This document shows positions 24,256 to 31,576 of a DNA stretch of 31,827 nt, piece by piece. The notes below the pieces were generated by a model. The model ran no database searches. It saw nothing but the letters and a program-made list of their open reading frames with translations, and was not told the DNA's origin. The stretch covers positions 1-31,827 of the forward strand of contig CAZUXY010000053.1 in the NCBI GenBank assembly GCA_964624235.1, in the 5' to 3' direction. Source of the stretch: CAZUXY01 sp964624235. Its GTDB lineage: Bacteria; Spirochaetota; UBA4802; UBA5368. Made by a program: the position numbers and the translations under genes. Within the stretch, counting starts at the first letter, position 1, and every line of letters begins with the position of its first letter.

Positions 24256-25185
24256 TCAGCTTGTCTTGAATTTGTATTTGTTTGATAAATAATCAGCAAT
24301 TATATTGAAGATCAGGGTAATTATAAAAAGTATTATTCCGATAGCGAACAATGCCCTGTAATGAATACCGCCGACAGAAGCTTCGGCCATTTCCGCCGCA
24401 ATATTTGAAGTCAATGGGCGGACGGGACTGAAGATCGAATTCGGGACAACGGCGGCACCACCCGCAACCATCAGTACAATCATTGTTTCCCCTATAACTC
24501 TTGAGATACCCAGTATTATGGCGGTCCAGATACCTGACAGCGATGCGGGTAAAGTTACATGCACGATAGTCTGCCATCGGTTTGCTCCCAGAGCATATGA
24601 AGCTTCTTTTATACTCATTGGAACCGACGAGATGGCATCTTCTGATATACTCGCGATTGTGGGAACAGCCATGAAAGCCAGCATCAACGATGCGTTGAAA
24701 AGATTCAGCCCCGAGTCGATATCGAACTTGTTCATCAGGAAAGGAGCAACAACAACCATTCCGAAAAAACCGATTACCACTGAAGGTATTGAAGCGATTA
24801 TTTCAATTGCGGGTTTTATGATCTCTTTGAGTGTCTTTCCGGCAATTTCTGAAATGTATATCGCCACCGCAAGGCTTAAGGGAACCGCGAGCAGGGAGGC
24901 GATCAGTGTAATAGAAACAGAGGAAACAATAAGCGACATTATACCGTATCTCGGATTGTTGCTTGTAGGGTACCATTCATTCCCGAAGATAAAGTCGAAA
25001 ACACCGATTTCCCTGAAAAGAGGGACTCCCTCCATTATTAGAAAAACCATTATTGTTAAAAGCACCAGAAGGGACGAAAAACCGACTACATAAAAGATTT
25101 TTTCAACTATTATATCCAAGAAAATGCTTTTATGTGTTTTCACCTTATTGCTCTTGTCGGATCCATTGTCATAGTCTGTAATCAT
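24256..25185 (-). CDS. pstC: Phosphate ABC transporter permease PstC
   Basis: A 309-residue inner-membrane permease, partner of PstA. Seen are an N-terminal TM (~30-52), the signature IIASIPSVVIGFFGMVVVAP, the EAA loop VPMSIKEASYALGANRWQTI followed by VHVTLPASLSGIW, and the PstC motif SRVIGETMIVLMVAGG. The hydrophilic N-terminus (MITDYDNGSDKSNKVKTHKS) is longer than usual. GGGGGGA stands ~13 nt before the ATG. First gene of pstC-pstA, behind the putative Pho box at 25276-25304. Confidence 0.96.
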   Translation of the reverse strand: MITDYDNGSDKSNKVKTHKSIFLDIIVEKIFYVVGFSSLLVLLTIMVFLIMEGVPLFREIGVFDFIFGNEWYPTSNNPRYGIMSLIVSSVSITLIASLLAVPLSLAVAIYISEIAGKTLKEIIKPAIEIIASIPSVVIGFFGMVVVAPFLMNKFDIDSGLNLFNASLMLAFMAVPTIASISEDAISSVPMSIKEASYALGANRWQTIVHVTLPASLSGIWTAIILGISRVIGETMIVLMVAGGAAVVPNSIFSPVRPLTSNIAAEMAEASVGGIHYRALFAIGIILFIITLIFNIIADYLSNKYKFKTS

Positions 25186-25258
25186 CTGCGAAAAAATTCC
25201 CCCCTGGATACATAGTTATCACTGAAAAATATACTGTGTAAACGATTATAATTTTGAA

Positions 25259-25264
25259 TTATCC
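25259..25264 (-). promoter_or_regulatory. Candidate -10 box of pstCA
   Basis: GATAAT on the minus strand lies 11 bp downstream of the last Pho half-site, the same arrangement as E. coli Pho promoters where the Pho box replaces the -35. A second candidate, TATAAT at 25250-25245, is further away. Confidence 0.4.
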
Positions 25265-25275
25265 TGTATGAAAAA

Positions 25276-25304
25276 ACTAAAGAAATAATAAAGAAATTAT
25301 AAAG
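25276..25304 (-). promoter_or_regulatory. Putative Pho box of pstCA (three half-sites)
   Basis: Minus-strand heptamers CTTTATA (25304-25298), CTTTATT (25293-25287) and CTTTAGT (25282-25276), each spaced by ATTT, giving an exact 11-bp pitch. This is the most regular of the three Pho-type sites in the window. Confidence 0.65.
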
Positions 25305-25647
25305 AAGACCTCTAAAATGAACTGAAGGCGGAGATACCGATTCTGTATTTTCAGTGGTAAAAACAACTTAAACTGCGCAAGTATCTTACCAGTGAATCCT
25401 GATGATAAATTTTGCCATGCCTCCCATATCCACTCTGATGATACTAAAAATGCCCGGCCAATATCAGCAGAACTGAAAAATCAAGTTTATTGCGCAGATG
25501 CAAGAGGTAACCGTATTTTCAGCCTGGCACAGGCCAACCGAAAGTACATATGGCGTTATCCCTCATTTTATACAGATGACCGTGTTTTTTATAATATTCC
25601 CGTTTCCTAATATTCACAGTAACACCTGAAAGAAATTTATAAATTTT
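25305..25647. other. Gene-free stretch between the pst and biotin units
   Basis: AT-rich DNA between two divergent promoters. An open frame at 25392-25610 (+) starts with GTG, has no ribosome site and shows no recognisable motif; I do not count it as a gene. No RNA gene or repeat is seen. Confidence 0.5.
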
Positions 25648-25676
25648 TTGTCGCCTTTTTTTATTAATGCTATAGT
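25648..25676 (+). promoter_or_regulatory. Promoter of the birA-bioB operon
   Basis: TTGTCG (25648-25653), a 17-bp spacer and TATAGT (25671-25676). The predicted transcription start, ~25683, coincides with the left arm of the BirA-type operator, so a bound repressor would block initiation or escape. Confidence 0.6.
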
Positions 25677-25683
25677 GATATAT

Positions 25684-25721
25684 GTATTGTTAACTTTAAA
25701 ATATGAATAGGTTAACAATAC
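25684..25721. promoter_or_regulatory. BirA-type biotin operator
   Basis: GTATTGTTAAC (25684-25694) and its perfect complement GTTAACAATAC (25711-25721) are separated by 16 AT-rich bp. This matches the BirA operator type (TTGTTAAC, ~14-16 bp, GTTAACAA) known in many bacteria. It lies directly downstream of the promoter and 33 bp before birA, which encodes a ligase with an N-terminal HTH. Autoregulation by BirA-biotinyl-AMP is the simplest reading. Confidence 0.85.
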
Positions 25722-25754
25722 TATAGTATAGAACCCGACAGCTTGCGGATGATT

Positions 25755-26735
25755 ATGGAGATAAAAAACCGAATCCTCAATCGCCTTAAAGAGAACCGTG
25801 AATACTGGACCTCGGGAGAAGACCTGAGCATCACACTCAATCTGACCCGTACGGCGGTCTGGAAGCACATCCAATCGTTGCGCAACGAGGGGTATGTCAT
25901 CGAATCTTCTTCTAAAAAGGGGTACCGCCTGATGAAAATACCGGATGTGCTCACCAGTGCAGAGATTCTGGACGGGCTGGCCACGAAAACTTTCGGTAAA
26001 ACCGGGTTTTATTATATGGAAGAAGCGGGTTCCACCAACCAGGAGGCCGCCGCACTGGCGGAAAACGGCGCACCTGAAGGAACCGTCGTAATCGCCGACC
26101 ACCAATCCCGCGGGAGAGGCCGCAAACAGAGGAACTGGTTCTCTCCTCCCGGAACGGGCATCTATATATCACTCGTCCTTAAACCTCCCATCACTCCGGC
26201 CGAGGCTCCAAGGATAACCCTGCTCGCTGCCGTCGCCGGCGCGGAAACCCTGAGGCACCTTACCGGCCTCGACATCAGCATAAAGTGGCCCAATGATCTG
26301 CTGGTAAATGGAAAAAAGATATCGGGGATACTCACCGAGATGAGTGCCGGCATGGACGCGGTGAACCATATAATAGTGGGAATAGGGATCAACGTCAACA
26401 CCTCTAACGAAAGCCTGCCCGATGAGATCAGGGACATCGCGACCTCGGCAAGGGCCGAGACCGGGAGTGTCCATTCGCGGTCCAGTATCGTCCGCAGCCT
26501 GCTGGAATATTTCGAGTTGTACTATGACCTCTTTCTCAGAGGTGAATTCCATAAAATCCTCACGCGCTGGAAGGAACTCTCGGGCATTATAGGAAGAAAA
26601 ATCCAGGTCGACGGTATCAACAGCCGCATCAGCGGCACCGTACTGGACGTCAATGACGACGGGGTGCTGATTTTAAAGGATGGGGAAGGAGTTATTCACC
26701 GCGTTTTTTCCGGCGACGTTATACTGCCGCGATAG
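25755..26735 (+). CDS. birA: Bifunctional biotin-protein ligase / biotin repressor BirA
   Basis: A 326-residue protein that activates biotin to biotinyl-AMP, loads it on carboxylase carriers and represses biotin genes. The N-terminal winged HTH (~1-60) reads IKNRILNRLKENREYWTSGE and TRTAVWKHIQSLRNEGYVIE. The catalytic part has AGSTNQEA, the biotin/AMP loop GRGRKQRNW (residues 120-128), KWPNDLLVNGKKISGIL with the catalytic Lys, and VGIGINVN. The C-terminal SH3-like domain is ~275-326. The presence of the HTH makes it a group-II (regulatory) BirA. I prefer the ATG at 25755; TTG 25743 and ATG 25749 in frame are alternatives. It heads an operon with a symporter, a barrel protein and bioB. Confidence 0.96.
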   Translation: MEIKNRILNRLKENREYWTSGEDLSITLNLTRTAVWKHIQSLRNEGYVIESSSKKGYRLMKIPDVLTSAEILDGLATKTFGKTGFYYMEEAGSTNQEAAALAENGAPEGTVVIADHQSRGRGRKQRNWFSPPGTGIYISLVLKPPITPAEAPRITLLAAVAGAETLRHLTGLDISIKWPNDLLVNGKKISGILTEMSAGMDAVNHIIVGIGINVNTSNESLPDEIRDIATSARAETGSVHSRSSIVRSLLEYFELYYDLFLRGEFHKILTRWKELSGIIGRKIQVDGINSRISGTVLDVNDDGVLILKDGEGVIHRVFSGDVILPR

Positions 26736-26756
26736 TACACTCAGGGGTTTAAATAA

Positions 26757-28157
26757 ATGAACACCGCAATAATCATCGGGTATTTCGGCGTCATGATACT
26801 GATCGGCGCTTTCAGCCTTAAGAACGTCAAAAGCCTTTCCAGCTATTTTGTGGCGAACCGCAACGGATCCACCCTCGCCATCACCGGTTCTCTCATGGCC
26901 ACCATCATGGGAGGATCATGCACCCTCGGCATGGCCGGCCTGGGTTATTCCAGAGGCCTGACAGGGGCATGGTGGCTCCTTTCGGGAGTGATCGGCATGG
27001 GGGTACTTTCATTCTGGTTGTCGAAAAGGATCCGCGCAATGGAAGTGTATACGCTGCCGGCGATACTCGAGGTCCAGTACGGCAGTCCCGTAATAAAAAT
27101 CATCGCGTCCCTCCTCGTTTCGGTTTCATGGATCGGGATCATAGCCGGCCAGACCATAGCCGCGGGGAAAATCCTTTCGGTCTTCTGGCCAGGAAAACTC
27201 ACATCACTGATTCTGATATCGGGGACCGTATTCATCATCTACACCACTCTGGGCGGGCAGTATTCGGTGATAAAGACCGACATCATCCAGTTGATGATCA
27301 TTCTGACGGGGATCACGGTCTGTATGGTTTTTGCCATCCCCTCGGCCGGCGGACTTGCCGCGATTTTTCATGAAGCACCAAAGGGTCACGGTTCATTCCC
27401 GCTGTCACCCTCCTTCAATGCCTTTAACCTGATGTCGTACCTGTTTTTCATAGGTCTGCCGTATCTCGTAGGGCCGGACATTTATACACGCCTCTTCAGC
27501 GCACGTACATCCGAAACCGCCCGAAGGGCCGCCTTCCATACGGCGGTGCTTTTACTGCCCGCAGCCTTTGCCATCACCCTCATCGGCATTATCGCCAGGG
27601 TGCTGCTGCCGGGCATACCGCCGGAAAGCGCCTTCCCTTCGCTGGTTATGAAAATACTCCCGGCCGGATTCAACGGCCTGGTCATAGCGGCGCTGCTCGC
27701 CGCCGTGATGTCGTCCGCCGATACCTGCCTCATCACTACGGCAACCATACTCGCGACCGACATCATAGGACCGCTGCGCCGGCGCACACCGGATGAGAAA
27801 TCGATGCTTGCCCTTTCCCGGATAATGGTGGTCGTTATCGGAATCATCGCGATACTCATCGCCCTGAAAGTCCAGGGCATCATACACTCACTCATTCTCG
27901 CCTATACCGTGTATTCGTCCGGGGTCGTGATCCCGCTCTTGTTCGGTTTCTACGCCAGAAGACTGAAACTGAACGGTACCGGCGCGATTGCCGCGGCAGT
28001 GGGGGGCGGATTACTCGGCCTTGGTCTGAAACTCGCGGGCATGAACGATCTGGTACTCATAAGCCTGCCCGTTTCGGTTTTCCTGCTGTTCGCGGGGAGC
28101 CTTTTCAGAAAACACCCGGATAACCGCACACCATCTATCAAGGAGACTACCACATGA
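26757..28157 (+). CDS. Sodium:solute symporter (SSS family), candidate biotin-related importer
   Basis: A 466-residue inner-membrane protein with about 13 TM helices. The SSS family signatures are present: TTLGGQYSVIKTDIIQLMII in the middle and AAVMSSADTCLITTATILA before DII, which forms part of the Na+ site. Families of this type import pantothenate, proline, sugars or vitamins with sodium; human SMVT (SLC5A6), a distant relative, carries biotin. The gene begins 21 nt after birA and overlaps the next gene by 4 nt (ATGA). Placement in a BirA-controlled operon points to biotin or a precursor as substrate. This is inference; pantothenate or another substrate remains possible. Confidence 0.9.
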   Translation: MNTAIIIGYFGVMILIGAFSLKNVKSLSSYFVANRNGSTLAITGSLMATIMGGSCTLGMAGLGYSRGLTGAWWLLSGVIGMGVLSFWLSKRIRAMEVYTLPAILEVQYGSPVIKIIASLLVSVSWIGIIAGQTIAAGKILSVFWPGKLTSLILISGTVFIIYTTLGGQYSVIKTDIIQLMIILTGITVCMVFAIPSAGGLAAIFHEAPKGHGSFPLSPSFNAFNLMSYLFFIGLPYLVGPDIYTRLFSARTSETARRAAFHTAVLLLPAAFAITLIGIIARVLLPGIPPESAFPSLVMKILPAGFNGLVIAALLAAVMSSADTCLITTATILATDIIGPLRRRTPDEKSMLALSRIMVVVIGIIAILIALKVQGIIHSLILAYTVYSSGVVIPLLFGFYARRLKLNGTGAIAAAVGGGLLGLGLKLAGMNDLVLISLPVSVFLLFAGSLFRKHPDNRTPSIKETTT

Positions 28158-28975
28158 AAAAAGTATTGCTGATTCTGTCCGCCGCCGTCATTTTCTTTAT
28201 CCCTTCAGGGAGTGACGCGGTCAATTTCTACGACGGGGTCAGGGCCCCAAAAGGGCTTTACCTGCTCACTTACACCTCCCTCTATACCGCCGATGAGGTT
28301 ACCGACGGCAGCGGGGACACGGCCGTTGCGGATTACGGCTTTACCAGAATACAGGAAATGCTGCGGCTGTCATACTACGCCAAGGAAATGTGTTTTCACG
28401 TATACCTGCCCGCCGGATACAAGGAGGTCGAGCATTACGGCGAGGATACCTGGGGATGGGGAGACCTGAACCTGGGCATCGGCCGGTTTCTGCCGGTAAA
28501 ATCACTGGACATCGTGCCCATGCTGTTCGTGAAATTTCCCACCGGCAGGTACGACGGGGACCGTAAGGTGAACTATGGTGATCATCAGTTCGATATAAAA
28601 CCTACTGTTTTTCTGCACAAAACCATCAGGCAGTGGACGGTTGATCTGGCGCTCAAGTATTTTTACCGGCTCGTCAATCCCGACACCCATACCGCACCCC
28701 ATAATGAATTCTATGCCGAAGCTCTGCTCGGTTATGAATTCTGGAATTTCATGAAGGTGGGGCTTTCGCTCAACTGGATGAAGAGCGATGACAGCAAATA
28801 CTTCGGCGAAGAGGTCGCAAATAACGCGAAAGTCAGGGAATCTTATTCGATAGGAAGTGATATATATTTCCGGTTATCGTCGTTTAATCTCTCCTTCACC
28901 TACCTCTACGATGTGTATGCCGAAAACACCGTTAAAGGGCACTATGTTCAAATGAAAACGGTGCACCGGTTTTAG
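28154..28975 (+). CDS. Outer-membrane beta-barrel protein, transporter-type (MetA-pathway-like)
   Basis: A 273-residue exported protein. The signal peptide KKVLLILSAAVIFFIPSGSDA is followed by strands with Tyr/Phe-rich alternation: GLYLLTYTSLYTADEV, QEMLRLSYYAKEMCFHVYLP, GWGDLNLGIGRFL, SLDIVPMLFVKFPTGRY, QFDIKPTVFLHK, WTVDLALKYFYRL, FYAEALLGYEFWNFMKVGLS. It ends in Phe (HYVQMKTVHRF), the outer-membrane targeting residue. The pattern, including FPTGRY, resembles barrels annotated as phenol-degradation MetA-like putative transporters. Translationally coupled to the symporter. It could be the outer-membrane pore for the same substrate. Confidence 0.8.
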   Translation: MKKVLLILSAAVIFFIPSGSDAVNFYDGVRAPKGLYLLTYTSLYTADEVTDGSGDTAVADYGFTRIQEMLRLSYYAKEMCFHVYLPAGYKEVEHYGEDTWGWGDLNLGIGRFLPVKSLDIVPMLFVKFPTGRYDGDRKVNYGDHQFDIKPTVFLHKTIRQWTVDLALKYFYRLVNPDTHTAPHNEFYAEALLGYEFWNFMKVGLSLNWMKSDDSKYFGEEVANNAKVRESYSIGSDIYFRLSSFNLSFTYLYDVYAENTVKGHYVQMKTVHRF

Positions 28976-29061
28976 CTTCTGGAACGGAATAAAACCTTAT
29001 ACACCGGATTATCGTCCCTGACCGGCAGGGGATACCCTTCATATTACACAGGAGGAAAACC

Positions 29062-30051
29062 GTGGATCTGTATATCGCCGTGTGCATGAGGAAAGTGCTG
29101 CTCGACCGGCACCTCGGTATCGATGAAGCCAGGGAACTCGCGAGGATACCCGCTCTTGAGGATCTGGTGCGGGCTGCCGGTCACATACGGAAATTGCGGC
29201 AGGGTGACGCGTTCAACCTCTGTTCCATAATGAACGCGAAATCGGGCAGATGTTCCGAAAACTGCACATTCTGCGCACAGTCGGTGCATTATGACACGGA
29301 CGCGGATATCTATCCGCTGGTAAATGAAGAAGAAGCGCTGACCCGGGCGCGGGAAACCCAAAGGGCCGGGGTCGGGCGCTTCTCCATGGTAACCAGCGGC
29401 AAAGGGATAGAAGGGAAAGATTTCACAAGGATACTGAACATATTCCGCCGGCTGCGACGGGAAACCGGGTTATCCCTCTGCGCGTCACTGGGAATTATAA
29501 ACCGGGAAAAGGCGGAGAGCCTGAAAGACGCGGGAGTCGACATCTACCATCACAACCTGGAAACCGCGAAAAACTTTTACTCAAGCGTCTGTACCAGCCA
29601 TGATTACGAAGACCGGGTACAGACCATCAGGAACGCACAGGAGGCGGGGCTATCGGTATGCTCAGGAGGCATCATTGGACTTGGAGAGGAAATGGAACAC
29701 CGGCTCGAGATGGCCTTTCAACTCAGGGAACTGGGGATAAACTCGGTCCCTCTGAACATATTGAGCCCGGTAAAAGGCACTCCGATGGAAAAGCGGCAGA
29801 TCCTTCCTGTCGAGGAAATAATCAGAACCATCGCGCTGTTCCGGTTTATCATGCCCGACGCGGTTATCCGTTATGCGGGCGGAAGGGTATCGATGGGAGA
29901 TGATCAGATCAGGGGGCTCGCCGCCGGTATCAACGGCGCCATCGTGGGTAATTACCTTACCACCGCCGGCGGCAGGATCGAAGACGACATCGCCATGTTC
30001 AAAAAAGCGGGATTCAGGATTCCTGCTGTTTCTTCTTATAATTCCGTCTGA
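29062..30051 (+). CDS. bioB: Biotin synthase BioB
   Basis: A 329-residue radical-SAM enzyme that inserts sulfur into dethiobiotin. The SAM cluster motif is CSENCTFC (Cys64, 68, 71), followed by AQSVHYDTD. The second, sacrificial 2Fe-2S cluster region has RRETGLSLCASLG, VDIYHHNLET, SVCSGGIIGLGE and VIRYAGGRVSMG. The start is a GTG with GGAGGAAAACC upstream, a strong ribosome site. It is 86 nt after the barrel gene, where no new BirA site is seen, so it is probably read from the birA promoter. No bioA, D or F is in the window. The last 38 nt overlap the end of the convergent ClpX-like gene. Confidence 0.96.
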   Translation: MDLYIAVCMRKVLLDRHLGIDEARELARIPALEDLVRAAGHIRKLRQGDAFNLCSIMNAKSGRCSENCTFCAQSVHYDTDADIYPLVNEEEALTRARETQRAGVGRFSMVTSGKGIEGKDFTRILNIFRRLRRETGLSLCASLGIINREKAESLKDAGVDIYHHNLETAKNFYSSVCTSHDYEDRVQTIRNAQEAGLSVCSGGIIGLGEEMEHRLEMAFQLRELGINSVPLNILSPVKGTPMEKRQILPVEEIIRTIALFRFIMPDAVIRYAGGRVSMGDDQIRGLAAGINGAIVGNYLTTAGGRIEDDIAMFKKAGFRIPAVSSYNSV

Positions 30052-31510
30052 TATACTCTTCGATATACGCGGGAGGATTGTCGACAGCCTCACGTGTTAT
30101 TGTGAAATTCTCCAGCGACATGAGCCGTATCCCGTGCGCATAATCATGAAACAATTCCTCGCACTGCTGTTTGATGCTTTTATTCCCCGAGCGGGCCATC
30201 TCCTGTATTTTTTCGACCGCGTTTTTCTCGAATTCCAGATAGATGCCGTTTTTAAGAAGAAATTCCTTCTGGAACCGTTTGATACTGTCTGAAAGCAGCA
30301 TTTTCTTCAGGGAAGAATCGGTGTCGTTCAATACCTGTTCGTCCACCGTGAGTTTCTTGATATCGGTGGAGGGTAGTGTTTTCTCGAATTTGATCAGTGC
30401 ATGCTCGAAAACGCTCAGCAAACCCCGCGCCCCGGTCTTTTCATGATATGCCCTCTCGGCCAGGATCCTGAAAGCCCCATCGGTAAAAACCAGGTCAATG
30501 TCATAGGCCTTGAAGTCCATCTTCTTGCCCAGCACCACGGTACTGTAACGGTTTTTGAGAATCCGGTAAAGGCCGTCCTCGGTCATTTCATTCAGTACCA
30601 CCGTAACAGGGAGCCGACCGACAAATTCAGATTCAAAACCGAATTGTATTAGATCTTCTGTTTTAACCTTGTTAAGCAGGTTTTGTTTTTCCCCGTTCCT
30701 TGCGGCCTCCTTGTCGAAACCGATAGACTGCAGGTTAAGGCGCTTTTTAATCAAAGGCTCAAGTCCGCTGAAGGCGCCGGAGACTATAAAGAGTATATTG
30801 CGGGTATTTACTTTTTTGCGCGAGACCTTCCCGGTACGCTGGGCTTCCATGGCGGCTTCAACCTGCGAGGCAAGGTCATGAGGAGTTTTAAGATCCACCT
30901 CGGACTCTTCCATGAGCTTCAGGAGGTTGCGCTGTACGCCTGTTCGGGAAACGTCGGGACCGTAGAAATTCCCCGATGAGGCGATTTTATCTATCTCGTC
31001 GAGGTAGATTATCCCGTATTCGGCCCTGCCGATATCACCGTCAGCCTCGTGTACCAGTTCCCTCACCAGGTCTTCAACATCACCGCCGACATATCCCGTT
31101 TCACTGAACTTGGTCGCGTCCGCCTTGACGAAGGGTACGCCGATTTTACGGGCGATAAGCTTGATGATATATGTTTTTCCCACACCCGTGGGACCTATCA
31201 GCAGCATATTGCTCTTGATATTGCCGATTATTTTCTGTTCCTCGGCGATGCTTTTTTCAAGTTTCATCCTGTTGAAGTGAGTACATACTTTGGTGGCGAT
31301 TATCTCCACCGCCGCTTCCTGACCGACCACGTATTTATTCAGGTATGCCTCGAGTTCTTCAGGCTTGATGTCGAAATTCATGTCGCTGCTCTTGGCCCTT
31401 TCACCGGACTTGGAGCCCAAGGTTTCCGCGTTTGCTTTGGCTTCGGCCTCGAATTCCTTCTTCAGCAGGTCTTCCCAATCTTTATTGGTTTCGTACACTG
31501 GTTTTGCCAT
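30014..31510 (-). CDS. ClpX-like AAA+ unfoldase paralogue without zinc finger
   Basis: A 498-residue AAA+ ATPase of the ClpX branch. Walker A is GPTGVGKT (106-113), pore-1 loop GYVG (139-142), Walker B GIIYLDEID (166-174), sensor 1 NILFIVSGAF and sensor 2 GARGL (360-364). The IGF tripeptide (263-265) sits where ClpX docks ClpP. The N-terminal zinc-binding domain of ClpX is missing, replaced by a charged ~45-residue leader. The pore-2 (RKH) loop is replaced by a longer insert (~207-236). A ~100-residue extension follows the core (~396-498). CAGGA precedes the ATG. It may unfold substrates for ClpP or act alone; substrate unknown. Convergent with bioB. Confidence 0.9.
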   Translation of the reverse strand: MAKPVYETNKDWEDLLKKEFEAEAKANAETLGSKSGERAKSSDMNFDIKPEELEAYLNKYVVGQEAAVEIIATKVCTHFNRMKLEKSIAEEQKIIGNIKSNMLLIGPTGVGKTYIIKLIARKIGVPFVKADATKFSETGYVGGDVEDLVRELVHEADGDIGRAEYGIIYLDEIDKIASSGNFYGPDVSRTGVQRNLLKLMEESEVDLKTPHDLASQVEAAMEAQRTGKVSRKKVNTRNILFIVSGAFSGLEPLIKKRLNLQSIGFDKEAARNGEKQNLLNKVKTEDLIQFGFESEFVGRLPVTVVLNEMTEDGLYRILKNRYSTVVLGKKMDFKAYDIDLVFTDGAFRILAERAYHEKTGARGLLSVFEHALIKFEKTLPSTDIKKLTVDEQVLNDTDSSLKKMLLSDSIKRFQKEFLLKNGIYLEFEKNAVEKIQEMARSGNKSIKQQCEELFHDYAHGIRLMSLENFTITREAVDNPPAYIEEYIRRNYKKKQQES

Positions 31511-31531
31511 TGTTTATTCCTGTGTTGATAT

Positions 31532-31576
31532 CCACTCTCAATATTGAGTGGTATAATATAATAAAAAAATACCACT
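31532..31576 (-). repeat. Competing inverted repeats in the 5' region of the ClpX-like gene
   Basis: CCACTC (31532-31537) pairs with GAGTGG (31546-31551). AGTGGTAT (31547-31554) pairs with ATACCACT (31569-31576). The two pairings share the AGTGG segment and exclude each other. They lie 22-66 nt upstream of the ATG at 31510. This could be an RNA switch or a two-site operator. Confidence 0.45.

Noticed and set aside
25392..25610. 72-codon plus-strand frame between pstC and birA
   Set aside because: GTG start without a ribosome site, no motif, lies in AT-rich regulatory DNA.
29018..29033. CCCTG/CAGGG hairpin upstream of bioB
   Set aside because: Very short stem with no T tract; probably chance, and it does not interrupt the operon reading.
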